A DNA stretch of 64,000 nucleotides from Streptomyces sp. A2-16 (lineage in GTDB: Bacteria; Actinomycetota; Actinomycetes; Streptomycetales; Streptomycetaceae). A program made the position numbers and the translations under genes. Positions 34,627-42,980 of this stretch are shown piece after piece. A model generated the notes under the pieces. That model saw nothing but the letters and a program-made list of their open reading frames with translations. It did not search any database and was not told where the DNA came from. How positions within the stretch are numbered: the stretch's first letter is position 1; every line of letters starts with the position of its first letter. Where the stretch lies: the NCBI RefSeq assembly GCF_018128905.1, contig NZ_CP063808.1, positions 3,286,001 through 3,350,000 on the forward strand. Direction: 5' to 3'.

Positions 34627-35594
34627 TCACGTACCGGGAGGCGGTCGCCGAGGGCATCGCGCGGGAGATGCGGCGCGATCCGTCCGTCGTGTGCCTCGGG
34701 GAGGACATCGGTGCGGCGGGCGGGGTGTTCAAGACGACCGCCGGGCTGTTCAAGGAGTTCGGGCCGGAGCGGGTGTGGGACACGCCGATCTCCGAACAGG
34801 CCATCGTGGGCGCGGCGATGGGCGCCGCGATGACCGGGATGCGGCCGGTCGCGGAGATCATGTTCTCGGACTTTTTGGCCTGTTGTTGGGACTACCTCGC
34901 CAACGAGATACCCAAGGTGCGTTACATGACGGGTGGTCAGGTCACCGTGCCCCTCGTCGTTCGCACCGCCAACGGCGGCGGGCTCGGTTTCGGCGCCCAG
35001 CACTCGCAGGCCACGGAGAACTGGGCCCTGACCGTGCCCGGGCTGAGGATCGCCGCACCCTCGACTCCCGCGGACGTCGTCGGGATGATGGCGGCGGCGA
35101 TCCGCAGCGACGACCCGGTGGTGTTCTTCGAGCACAAGGGGCTGCTGGCCACCAAGGGCCCGCCACCGCCGCCGGAGCACCTGGTCGAGCTCGGGCGTGC
35201 GGCCGTCGTCCGCGGTGGCGCGGACGTGACGCTGGTGGCACTCGCCTCGATGGTGCCGGTCGCCCTCAAGGCCGCGGAACGGCTCGCCGAGGAGGACATC
35301 GACGTCGAGGTCCTCGACCTGCGCTCGCTCGTGCCGCTCGACACGGCCACCGTGCTCGCCTCGCTCGGCCGGACCTCCCGGCTGGTCGTCGTCGAGGAGA
35401 ACCCCTACCAGGGCGGCTGGGGCGCGACCCTCGTCTCCGTCGTCGCCGACGAGGGCTTCGGGCTGCTGGACGCGCCGGTGCGACGGGTGGCGGGGGAGTG
35501 CGTGCCGCTGCCCTTCGCGGACGTTCTGGAGGAGCAGGTCATCCCCACTGTCGACAAGGTCGTGGCGGCCGTCAGGAGCCTGGCCGCGTACTGA
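34614..35594 (+). CDS. Thiamine diphosphate-dependent E1 dehydrogenase beta subunit
   Basis: 326 residues from ATG 34614. Transketolase-like beta subunit: VCLGEDIGAAGGVFKTTAGL, VWDTPISEQAIVGAAMGAAM, EIMFSDFLACCWDYLANEIP, AQHSQATENW and LDLRSLVPLDTATVLASL. With E1 alpha it would decarboxylate a 2-oxo acid or cleave an acetoin-like diketone. The codons of FLACCW (34868-34890) are unusually AT-rich (TTT TTG TGT TGT) for this genome. Confidence 0.9.
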   Translation: MADVITYREAVAEGIAREMRRDPSVVCLGEDIGAAGGVFKTTAGLFKEFGPERVWDTPISEQAIVGAAMGAAMTGMRPVAEIMFSDFLACCWDYLANEIPKVRYMTGGQVTVPLVVRTANGGGLGFGAQHSQATENWALTVPGLRIAAPSTPADVVGMMAAAIRSDDPVVFFEHKGLLATKGPPPPPEHLVELGRAAVVRGGADVTLVALASMVPVALKAAERLAEEDIDVEVLDLRSLVPLDTATVLASLGRTSRLVVVEENPYQGGWGATLVSVVADEGFGLLDAPVRRVAGECVPLPFADVLEEQVIPTVDKVVAAVRSLAAY

Positions 35595-35616
35595 ACACCC
35601 CTGAGGAGGAAGCGCG

Positions 35617-36963
35617 ATGACCCATCGGATACTCCTTCGTGCCGGGCATGTGCTCTCGATGGATCCCGCGGTCGGGGACCTGCCGAAGGGTGACGTCCTG
35701 ATCGAGGACGGCAGGATCGCGGCCGTCGACCGTGAGATCAGCGCGGACGCGGAAGTCCTCGACATGAGCGGCCGTATCGTGATCCCCGGTTTCGTCGACA
35801 CCCACCGCCACACGTGGGAGGCCTCGATCCGCAACGTGGCCCCCGACGCCACCCTCGACGACTACTTCGTCGACATCCTCGACACCTTCGCCCCCCTCTA
35901 CACACCCGAGGACGTCTACGCGGCCAACCTCGCGGGCGCCCTGGAGTGCCTCAACGCCGGCATCACCACGCTCGTGGACTGGTCCCACATCAACAACACG
36001 CCCGAGCACCCGGACGCGGCGATCCGGGCCCTCACGGAGACCGGCATCCGCGCGCAGTACGCGTACGGCAGCGCCAACACGTCCCTCGCCGACTACTGGT
36101 TCGAGAGCAAGATCGCGATCCCGGGCGACGACGTCCGCCGTGTCCGCTCCGAGTACTTCTCCTCCGGCGACGGGCTGCTCACCCTCGCCCTCGCCACCCG
36201 CGGCCCCGGGTTCTGCGTCAACGACGTCGTCGCCTCCGAATGGGCCCTCGCCCGCGAGCTGGACATCCCGATCACCGTGCACGTGGCCATGGGCCGCCTC
36301 GCCGGCCGCTTCGGCATGGTCAAGCAGCTCCACGACCTCGGACTGCTCGGCCCCGACACCACCTACATCCACTGCTGCTACTTCAGCGAGGAGGAATGGC
36401 GGCTGGTCGCCGACAGCGGCGGTACGGTCTCCATCGCGCCGCAGGTGGAGATGCAGATGGGGCACGGCTGGCCGCCCGTGATGAAGGCGATCGAGCACGG
36501 ACTGCGCCCCTCCCTGAGCATCGACGTGGTCACCACCGTGCCCGGCGACATGTTCACCCAGATCCGCGCGGCCTTCGGCGGCGAGCGCGCCCGCGTCAAC
36601 GCGGACAGCTGGCAGGCCGATGTCCCCGTCCCCGAAACGATGCTGACGGCACGTCAGATGCTGGAGATCGCCACCCGCAACGGCGCCCACGTCGCCGGCC
36701 TGGAGGACCGCACCGGCTCCCTCACTCCCGGCAAACGCGCGGACGTCGTCGCGATCGACGCAACCGCCCTCAATGTGGCGCCCGTTCATGACGCGGCCGC
36801 CGCGGTGGCTCTCAGCGCCGACGTGTCCAACGTCGAGACCGTCATCGTCGACGGCGTCGTCCGCAAGCGCGACGGCAGGCTGACCGCCGACGTGTCGCGT
36901 GCCCGGCGCCTGGTCGAGGAGTCCCGCGACCGGCTGCTGGCCGCGAAGGAGGCCCGGGCGTGA
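35617..36963 (+). CDS. Amidohydrolase-family deaminase/chlorohydrolase-like enzyme
   Basis: 448 residues. Metal-binding TIM barrel of the cytosine/guanine deaminase and TrzN/AtzA group: VIPGFVDTHRHTWEAS (HxH), ITVHVAMG (His), YIHCCYFSEEEW (His) and SIDVVTTVPGDMFTQ (Asp). These enzymes hydrolyse C-N bonds in heteroaromatic or cyclic amides. It follows E1 beta by 22 bp and overlaps the bicupin gene by 4 bp (GTGA). A nitrogen-containing substrate for the operon is therefore likely. Confidence 0.88.
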   Translation: MTHRILLRAGHVLSMDPAVGDLPKGDVLIEDGRIAAVDREISADAEVLDMSGRIVIPGFVDTHRHTWEASIRNVAPDATLDDYFVDILDTFAPLYTPEDVYAANLAGALECLNAGITTLVDWSHINNTPEHPDAAIRALTETGIRAQYAYGSANTSLADYWFESKIAIPGDDVRRVRSEYFSSGDGLLTLALATRGPGFCVNDVVASEWALARELDIPITVHVAMGRLAGRFGMVKQLHDLGLLGPDTTYIHCCYFSEEEWRLVADSGGTVSIAPQVEMQMGHGWPPVMKAIEHGLRPSLSIDVVTTVPGDMFTQIRAAFGGERARVNADSWQADVPVPETMLTARQMLEIATRNGAHVAGLEDRTGSLTPGKRADVVAIDATALNVAPVHDAAAAVALSADVSNVETVIVDGVVRKRDGRLTADVSRARRLVEESRDRLLAAKEARA

Positions 36964-37832
36964 CGCGACACCTGGTGCGCAGGGCCGCCGACCTCCCGCA
37001 GCCGTCGTACGACGAACACGGTTACCGGCGAAGGGAGTTGGTCGGTGAGGGCGACGGCAGCTCGCACACCGGTTTCGGGGTGTGCGAGCTGCGCCCCGAC
37101 GGGAGCCTCGCGGCCCACGTGCACTCGTACGAGGAGAGCTTCCACGTCCTGGACGGGACCGTGGTCCTCGAGGTGCCCGAGGGCTCGTACCTGCTGGAGG
37201 AGGGCGACTACGGCCTCCTCCCGACCGGCGTCCCGCACGTCTGGCGGGGCGCCGGGGACACCGTCGCCCGCTGGGCGGACATGCTCGCGCCGGTACCGAG
37301 GGCCCGGTACGGCCACGACACCCAGGCGGTCCCGTCGTGGCCGTCGCGCCCGCCCGTCCGCATCGACGTGCGCGACCCGCGCACCCGGTCCTTCGGTCAC
37401 TTCGAACCCGCCCAGATGGACCCCGGCAAGCAGTCCCAGGACCTGCTCGCGGTGTCGGCGAGCATGCGGACCGCGCTGCTCGTCTACAGCGGGATCACCG
37501 TGAAGATGATGGTCGACGGCGACCTCGGCGCGGTGGCCTCGACGATGTTCATGGTGCAGTACGCGCCGGACGGCGTCGCGGGCACGCACGACCACCCCTT
37601 CGAGGAGACCTATCTGTTCCTCGAAGGGGAGGCGGACGCGGTCTTCGACGGCGACCGCTACCGGCTCGGTCCGGGCGACTGCGCCTGGGCGGGCGCCGGT
37701 TGTGTGCACGGCTTCTCCAACGCCGGTCACGGACCGCTGCGTTGGCTGGAGACACAGGCTCCGCAGCCGCCGGTACGGCACTCCTACCGGTTCACGCGGG
37801 ACTGGGAGTACCTGAGGGAGGCGTCCCGATGA
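36960..37832 (+). CDS. Bicupin protein
   Basis: 290 residues from GTG 36960. Two cupin barrels: the first with AAHVHSYEESFHVLDG (HxH...E) and TGVPHVW (His), the second with GTHDHPFEETYLFLEG and AGCVHGFSN (His), so both metal sites look complete. Length and layout resemble bicupins such as (S)-ureidoglycine aminohydrolase, but the sequence is not close enough to assign. Coupled to the amidohydrolase and the SDR gene by 4-bp overlaps. Confidence 0.85.
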   Translation: MTRHLVRRAADLPQPSYDEHGYRRRELVGEGDGSSHTGFGVCELRPDGSLAAHVHSYEESFHVLDGTVVLEVPEGSYLLEEGDYGLLPTGVPHVWRGAGDTVARWADMLAPVPRARYGHDTQAVPSWPSRPPVRIDVRDPRTRSFGHFEPAQMDPGKQSQDLLAVSASMRTALLVYSGITVKMMVDGDLGAVASTMFMVQYAPDGVAGTHDHPFEETYLFLEGEADAVFDGDRYRLGPGDCAWAGAGCVHGFSNAGHGPLRWLETQAPQPPVRHSYRFTRDWEYLREASR

Positions 37833-38518
37833 GCGGCGTGGTCGTGATCGGCGGAACCGCGGGCATCGGGCGGGAGTTCGCCCGAGTGCGGGCCGAGCGC
37901 GGCGACGAGGTGGTGATCACCGGGCGGGACGCCCACCGCACCGACACCGCGGCCAAGGAGATCGGTGCCCGCGGACTCGCTCTGGACCTCGCCCGGCCCA
38001 AGACGGTCGCGGACGCGCTGAGCGACGTGGGGACCGTCGACCACCTGGTGATCGCCGGTGTCTCCCGCGACGAGAACCGGGTGAGCGCGTACGACATCGA
38101 CGCCGCCGTCCACCTCGTCACGCTCAAGCTCGTCGGCTACACCGCCGTCGTGCACGCCCTGCGGTCCCGGCTGCACGACGACAGCGCCATCGTGCTCTTC
38201 GGCGGTCAGGCCAAGGAGCGGCCCTACCCGGGGGCGACGACCGTGGCGACCGTCAACGCCGGGGTGAGAGGGCTGACGCACAGCCTGGCCGTCGAACTGG
38301 CCCCCGTACGGGTCAATGCGATCCATCCCGGAGTGGTGGGGGACAGCCCCTACTGGCGGGCCAAACCCGAGCAGGTCCTGGCCGACCTGCGGGCCAGGAC
38401 CCCCACGGGACGGCTCGCGACCGTCGCCGACGTGGTGGACGCCGTGGACTTCCTGTTGCGCAACAACTCGGTCAACGCCGTGGAGTTGAGCGTGGACGGG
38501 GGCTGGCTGCTGGGGTGA
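37829..38518 (+). CDS. Atypical short-chain dehydrogenase/reductase-fold protein
   Basis: 229 residues from ATG 37829. Cofactor motif VVVIGGTAGIGREFARV, VDHLVIAGVSRDENRVSAYD, and the C-terminal RVNAIHPGVVGDS and ELSVDGGWLLG of SDRs. The usual catalytic Tyr-x3-Lys is replaced: aligned with RGLTHSLA, Tyr is Val and Lys is Asn, and the Ser position reads LFGGQ. It may bind NAD(P) without standard SDR catalysis or use another mechanism. Last gene of the operon. Confidence 0.85.
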   Translation: MSGVVVIGGTAGIGREFARVRAERGDEVVITGRDAHRTDTAAKEIGARGLALDLARPKTVADALSDVGTVDHLVIAGVSRDENRVSAYDIDAAVHLVTLKLVGYTAVVHALRSRLHDDSAIVLFGGQAKERPYPGATTVATVNAGVRGLTHSLAVELAPVRVNAIHPGVVGDSPYWRAKPEQVLADLRARTPTGRLATVADVVDAVDFLLRNNSVNAVELSVDGGWLLG

Positions 38519-38536
38519 AGGCCGGTTCCGGGAGGC

Positions 38537-39331
38537 TCAGCGCTTGACGCCGACCGCCCCGTACAGCGACACGAGCTCGCCGTCCTCCCGCTCGTCCGGA
38601 CGCCACCGCGACAGGGACACGATCCCCGGCTCCAGCACCTCGAGCCCCTTGAAGAGTCGGCTCACCTCGCCGTGCGAGCGGGCCACCAGGGTCACCCCGC
38701 TCGCCGTGTAGGCCGCGATGCCCGCGTTGACCTTCTCCGGATCGAAGTCCGCCGTCATCGCCGACAGCACCAGACAACTGCCGGGCGCCAGCGCGTCGAG
38801 CAGCGTGTCCACCAGCTCCTGGGCGCCGTCCTCGTCGGAGATGAAGTGCAGCAGCGCGACCAGTGACAGCGCGACGGGCTGCTCGAAGTCGAGGACGGCG
38901 GAGGCGCCCTGCAGGATGCGCCGCGGCTCGCGGGCGTCGGCCTGGAGGTAGTGGGTGGCCCCCTCCGGGGAGCCGTGCAGCAGGGCCGCCGCGTGCGCGA
39001 GGACGATCGGGTCGTTGTCGACGTACACGATCCGGGCGTCCGGTACGGCGGACTGGGCGATCTGGTGCAGGTTGGGCTCGGTGGGGATGCCGGAGCCGAT
39101 GTCGAGGAACTGGCGGATTCCCGCCTCCCGTACGACGGTCCGCGTGGCCCGCTCCATGAACCGGCGGTTGGCACGCGCCTGCCGGGGGGCGTCCCCTCGC
39201 GCGGTGATCTGCCGTCCGAGCTCCTCGTCGACCGGGTAGTTGTCCTTCCCGCCGAGGAACCAGTCGTACACCCGGGCCGGATGCGGCCTGCTCGTGTCGA
39301 TCCGACGTCCGGCCGACTCGGTCCCGGTCAC
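38537..39331 (-). CDS. DUF574-type SAM-dependent methyltransferase, second copy
   Basis: 264 residues from GTG 39331 with GGGAG upstream. Signature motifs: ARVYDWFLGGKDNYPVDEEL, GIRQFLDIGSGIPTEP, VYVDNDPIVLAHAAALL and LSAMTADFDPEKV. It is clearly paralogous to the protein at 29133-29945 but diverged, so duplication is old. Convergent with the catabolic operon (18-bp gap). Function unknown. Confidence 0.92.
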   Translation of the reverse strand: MTGTESAGRRIDTSRPHPARVYDWFLGGKDNYPVDEELGRQITARGDAPRQARANRRFMERATRTVVREAGIRQFLDIGSGIPTEPNLHQIAQSAVPDARIVYVDNDPIVLAHAAALLHGSPEGATHYLQADAREPRRILQGASAVLDFEQPVALSLVALLHFISDEDGAQELVDTLLDALAPGSCLVLSAMTADFDPEKVNAGIAAYTASGVTLVARSHGEVSRLFKGLEVLEPGIVSLSRWRPDEREDGELVSLYGAVGVKR

Positions 39332-39482
39332 ACGAAGCTCCCCTGCTCGACAAGATGTGCGAGCAGTGTGCCATGGCACCGGGCGCGGCGCAGACAGTCC
39401 TCGGCCACCTCGTCGTCGATCGCCGACCGCACCCAACGCGGCTGCCGGGAAGGCGGGTTGGATGTGCCGGGGCAGAGAAAGG

Positions 39483-39522
39483 GACAGCTTCAGCAGCCGT
39501 TGCAACGGCTGCTGAAGCTGTC
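39483..39522. terminator. 40-bp perfect palindrome (probable terminator)
   Basis: Arms 39483-39502 and 39503-39522 are exact reverse complements with no spacer (centre TTG|CAA). It lies 80 bp past the stop of the DUF3140 gene and upstream of the methyltransferase at 39331, so as RNA it would fold into an 18-bp stem able to stop leftward transcription. No U-run follows, as is often so in Streptomyces. Confidence 0.75.
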
Positions 39523-39601
39523 GTTCAGTGTGATGCCCGCATGCGCGGCATCGTTCGTCCGTGCGCGCCGAGCAGTTCCCGTACGACGCGCACGGCCCGG
39601 G

Positions 39602-39934
39602 TCACCGCCTGAGCGGGTCGTGTCCGACGGACATCAGCCGGTGCCGGCGGAGGGTCTCCTCGGCCTCGGGCTCCTTCTCCACGTCGGCCTCCGCGGTGAC
39701 GGTGTCCACGACCTCGTACATGACTTCGATGTCGTCGTCGGTCAGGTCCGTGCGCCGCTTCTGGAGGATCGCGAGGACATGCTGCCCGGTCGGCTCACCC
39801 GCGTGCTCCGGCAGCGGTTCCGAGGACTCGTCGGCGTCGCTGACCCGCAGCCAGGCGGCCAGTTCCTGCGAGGTCATGTTCACCGCGCGGTGGAAGTCCT
39901 CCCACAGCGCGTCGAGTTCGAGGGCGTCGATCAT
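39602..39934 (-). CDS. DUF3140 protein
   Basis: 110 residues: LWEDFHRAVNMTSQELAAWL, then VLAILQKRRTDLTDDDIEVM and ETLRRHRLMSVGHDPLR. DUF3140 proteins are small, helical and commonly labelled DNA-binding, though no function is proven. The ending RHRLMSVGHDP is conserved in the family. It lies 33 bp downstream of dps on the same strand and may share its transcript. Confidence 0.85.
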   Translation of the reverse strand: MIDALELDALWEDFHRAVNMTSQELAAWLRVSDADESSEPLPEHAGEPTGQHVLAILQKRRTDLTDDDIEVMYEVVDTVTAEADVEKEPEAEETLRRHRLMSVGHDPLRR

Positions 39935-39967
39935 CGCATGCGCCTTTCCGTGGGTGCTTCGCGCCGG

Positions 39968-40447
39968 TCAGCCCCGGGGCCAGTTCTCGGCCTCGAACAT
40001 CCAGCGCTGCTTCTCCAGCTCCGCGGTGATGCCGATCAGCAGGTCCTGCGTGACCGGATCGGCCTTCTCGGTGGTCTCGATGCGCTCGCGCAGCCGCCCG
40101 ATGGCCGCCTCCAGCGTCTCGACGATCAGGCGGACGACCTCGTCGTCGCGGATCCAGCCGCTCTTCGAGCCGGGCAGCGTGTAGGCGGCCGCGATCGTCT
40201 CCGGACGGCCGTCGGGCGCCACGCCCAGGGCCGCGGCGCGCTCCGCCACCGTGTCGGAGAACGTGCGGGCCGTCGACACCACCTCGTCCAACTGCAGGTG
40301 GATGGACCGGAAACGCGGGCCCACGATGTTCCAGTGCGCCTGCTTTCCGATCAGCGACAGGCCGATCAGATCCACCAGGGTGCTCTGCAGGGCCTCCCCG
40401 GCCGTCTCGCGGGCCGATTCGGGCAGGGTGCTCCTGACCACAGTCAT
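39968..40447 (-). CDS. Dps-family iron-storage/DNA-protection protein
   Basis: 159 residues. The ferritin-like four-helix bundle carries the dinuclear ferroxidase motif: LIGKQAHWNIVGPRFRSIHL (His), LDEVVSTARTFSDTVAERAA (Asp/Glu) with the rest of the site on helices across the dimer. Such proteins oxidise Fe(II) with peroxide and bind DNA. Its ATG overlaps the stop of the WhiB-family gene by 4 bp, so the two are translationally coupled. Confidence 0.93.
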   Translation of the reverse strand: MTVVRSTLPESARETAGEALQSTLVDLIGLSLIGKQAHWNIVGPRFRSIHLQLDEVVSTARTFSDTVAERAAALGVAPDGRPETIAAAYTLPGSKSGWIRDDEVVRLIVETLEAAIGRLRERIETTEKADPVTQDLLIGITAELEKQRWMFEAENWPRG

Positions 40448-40701
40448 ACCGTGCTCCTCCTTCTGGCATGGTCAATGCCGGTACGGAGCAGTTCGTCGCG
40501 TTCCTGCTCGCAGGTTCCGCCCCACACGCCCTGGGTCCGCCCACTACTGAGCGCCATGTCGAGGCACTCGGGGGCGACCGGGCAGCGGGCGCAGACGCGC
40601 TTCGCCGCCGCGATCTCCCGCAGCGCGGGTCCTTGCGTGCCCACAGGGAAGAACAGCTCGGGGTCCTCTCCCACACAGGCCGCTCGACGCAACCACTCCA
40701 T
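40444..40701 (-). CDS. WhiB-family transcriptional regulator
   Basis: 85 residues. The four [4Fe-4S] cysteines are Cys9, Cys37, Cys40 and Cys46, and the turn GVWGG follows (residues 58-62), with the basic tail HARRRSTV. WhiB proteins respond to redox or NO and control development, antibiotic resistance or stress genes. It resembles the WblE group in the LFFPVG opening. It is coupled to dps, suggesting a joint oxidative-stress response. Confidence 0.95.
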   Translation of the reverse strand: MEWLRRAACVGEDPELFFPVGTQGPALREIAAAKRVCARCPVAPECLDMALSSGRTQGVWGGTCEQERDELLRTGIDHARRRSTV

Positions 40702-40745
40702 GGGGGCGCGAGTGCCCCGGGCCTACTCGTGCAAACAGCGTTGTC

Positions 40746-41546
40746 TCAGCTTGTGAGCACACCCTCGATGAAGTCCGTCACGTCTGCGAAGACCTGCGCC
40801 CTGTTCGTCTCGTTGAACACCTCGTGCCGGGCGCCGGCGTAGTTCCGCTCGGTGAACTTCGTGCCCCTGATCGCCTCGACACCGACGCGGCTCCCGGCGA
40901 GCGGGACCAGCCGGTCGTCGTCTCCGTGCAGCCACAGCAACGGGAGCGGGCCGAGGTCACCCCCCTGGGACACGGTCTCCAGGGTGCGGGCGAACGCCTC
41001 GACCGTCGGCCGCTTCATCGGCCCGTGCCAGACGAGGGGATCGGCCAGGTAGGCGGCGCCCACCTCCGGGTCGCGGGAGAGCGAGGCCGGGCTGATCGGT
41101 GTGTCCGGGATCTCGTCGAGCGCGAGCAGCGTCCCCGGCAGCTCCCAGGCGCCGATCACCGGGCCGGACAGCACGAGTGCGGCCGGTTCGGCGCCGTACC
41201 GCTGTGCGAAGCGGGCGGCGATCAGACCTCCCATGGAGTGCCCGATCATGACGAGAGGCACGCCGGGGTGGGTCTCGCGGGCCAGGCCGGCCACCAGGTG
41301 CACGTCCGTGACCACGTCCTCGAAGTCCTCGATCAGGACCCGCTCCCCTGCGGACTTCCCGTGCCCGGTGTGATCGGGCCCGAGGACGGCCGCGCCGTGC
41401 GCCGTGAGGACCCCGGCGAGTTCCTCGTACCGGCCGATGTGCTCCCCGTACCCGTGCACCACGAGGGCCACGTACCTGGGGCGTTCGTGCGGCCACTCCC
41501 GCACGGTGAGAGGGCCGTGGATGCCGGTGAGGACGTGCTCGGTCAT
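40746..41546 (-). CDS. Alpha/beta hydrolase (monoacylglycerol-lipase-like)
   Basis: 266 residues from ATG 41546. ALVVHGYGEHIGRYEEL (oxyanion), GPDHTGHGKSAGERV, nucleophile elbow GHSMGGLIAARFA (Ser) and WLHGDDDRLVPL (Asp), then GARHEVFNE (His) match serine lipases of the monoacylglycerol lipase group. Cytoplasmic. It is divergent from the thiolase gene, with an AT-rich 87-bp promoter region between them, so a fatty-acyl role is plausible but unproven. Confidence 0.9.
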   Translation of the reverse strand: MTEHVLTGIHGPLTVREWPHERPRYVALVVHGYGEHIGRYEELAGVLTAHGAAVLGPDHTGHGKSAGERVLIEDFEDVVTDVHLVAGLARETHPGVPLVMIGHSMGGLIAARFAQRYGAEPAALVLSGPVIGAWELPGTLLALDEIPDTPISPASLSRDPEVGAAYLADPLVWHGPMKRPTVEAFARTLETVSQGGDLGPLPLLWLHGDDDRLVPLAGSRVGVEAIRGTKFTERNYAGARHEVFNETNRAQVFADVTDFIEGVLTS

Positions 41547-41633
41547 GTCTGCTCCCACTGCGCTATAGTCCGAAACTAGCGGTGCTAATTAAAGCTGTCC
41601 GGAACCCCGACGACGACGGTCAGGAGTCTTCCC

Positions 41634-42821
41634 GTGCGCCCCGTCCACTTCGCGGCCGCCCGCCGCACCCCCATCGGCAAGCTGCGCGGCGCCCTGTCCG
41701 CCGTACGCCCCGACGACCTCGCGGCGGCCGTGATCCGGGCGCTGGTCGCCGATGTGCCCGCGCTCGACCCGGCCCGCATCGACGACGTCTACTGGGGTGC
41801 CGCCAACCAGGCAGGGGAGGACAACCGCAACGTGGCCCGCATGGCGGCGCTGCTCGCGGGACTGCCCGAGACCGTGCCCGGCGCCACGGTCAACCGGCTG
41901 TGCGCCTCCGGCCTGGAGGCCGTGACGAGCGCGGCCCGCACCATCGCCGCCGGCGAGGCCGACATCGTGCTCGCGGGCGGCTCCGAGTCGATGAGCCGCG
42001 CCCCCTTCGTGCTGCCCCGCCCCGACGAGGCCCTCCCGCACCGGATCGAGACCCACGACACGCGGCTCGGCTGGCGCCTGGTCAACCCGGCCATGAAGGA
42101 ACTCCACGGCCTGCTGCCCATGGGCGAGACCGCAGAGGAGGTGGCGCAGCGCTACGGCATCCCGCGCGAACGCCAGGACGAGTTCGCCCTGCGCAGCCAC
42201 CGCCTCGCCGCGGAGGCCCGCAAGAACGGCCGCTTCGACGACGAACTCCTCCCGGTGGAGCGCCCCGACGGGGTGCTCGTCGAGAGCGACGAGTGCATCC
42301 GCGAGGACACCTCCTACGAGAAACTGGCCCGCCTCAAGCCCGTCTTCCGGGCGGGCGGCACCGTCACGGCGGGCAACGCCTCCCCCATGAACGACGGCGC
42401 GGCAGGCCTCCTCCTGGTCAGCGAGGAGGCCCTGAACGACCTCGGGCTTGAGTCCCTCGGCCGGTACGCCGCCGGTGCCTCGGCCGGTGTCCACCCCGAC
42501 GTGATGGGCATCGGCCCGGTCCCCGCCACCCGCAAGGCGCTCGCCCGCGTGGGTTGGGGCATCGGCGACATCGAGGAGGCCGAGTTCAACGAGGCCTTCG
42601 CCGCCCAGGCCCTCGCCTGCGTCGACGAACTCGGCATCGACCCCGACCGCGTCAACCCGACCGGCGGCGCGATCGCGCTGGGCCACCCCCTCGGCTGCTC
42701 CGGCGCCCGCATCCTCACCACGCTGCTGCACCGGATGCGGCGGACGGGCGCGGCGCGGGGACTGGCGACGATGTGCGTGGGAGTGGGGCAGGGAAGCGCG
42801 GTCCTGGTGGAGCGGCACTAG
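41634..42821 (+). CDS. Thiolase-family acetyl-CoA acyltransferase (beta-ketoadipyl-CoA thiolase-like)
   Basis: 395 residues from GTG 41634. Active-site Cys in TVNRLCASGLEAV, GHP motif GGAIALGHPLGCSGARIL with the catalytic His, and the second Cys in MCVGVGQG. The NPTGGAIALGHP block is typical of degradative thiolases such as PcaF. It cleaves 3-oxoacyl-CoA to acetyl-CoA. No other fatty-acid or protocatechuate genes are adjacent, so the pathway is not fixed. Divergent from a lipase-like hydrolase. Confidence 0.92.
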   Translation: MRPVHFAAARRTPIGKLRGALSAVRPDDLAAAVIRALVADVPALDPARIDDVYWGAANQAGEDNRNVARMAALLAGLPETVPGATVNRLCASGLEAVTSAARTIAAGEADIVLAGGSESMSRAPFVLPRPDEALPHRIETHDTRLGWRLVNPAMKELHGLLPMGETAEEVAQRYGIPRERQDEFALRSHRLAAEARKNGRFDDELLPVERPDGVLVESDECIREDTSYEKLARLKPVFRAGGTVTAGNASPMNDGAAGLLLVSEEALNDLGLESLGRYAAGASAGVHPDVMGIGPVPATRKALARVGWGIGDIEEAEFNEAFAAQALACVDELGIDPDRVNPTGGAIALGHPLGCSGARILTTLLHRMRRTGAARGLATMCVGVGQGSAVLVERH

Positions 42822-42832
42822 CGGACCCCGGC

Positions 42833-42931
42833 GGGTGCGCCGACAGGACTGCGCGGTGGGTGCGCCGACAGGACCATTCGATGGGTGCTACGACGGGACC
42901 GCTCGGGGGCGCGCCAACAGGACCACTCGGC
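42833..42931. repeat. 25-bp imperfect tandem repeat, four units
   Basis: Units begin at 42833, 42858, 42883 and 42907, with the core GCGCCGACAGGACC in most. They fill the gap between the thiolase stop and the TauE permease start. No ribosome site or gene is inside. Confidence 0.75.
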
Positions 42932-42980
42932 GAGACGGCACTTACCAGAGCGGTTACCTGCACTTAGCATCGGTCTCCGC

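Noticed and set aside
36960..37832. Firm assignment of the bicupin as ureidoglycine aminohydrolase
   Set aside because: Shape and metal residues agree, but no allantoin or ureide genes are near and sequence similarity cannot be judged here.
42833..42931. Possible CRISPR array
   Set aside because: Units are joined directly with no unique spacers, only four imperfect copies, and no cas genes.
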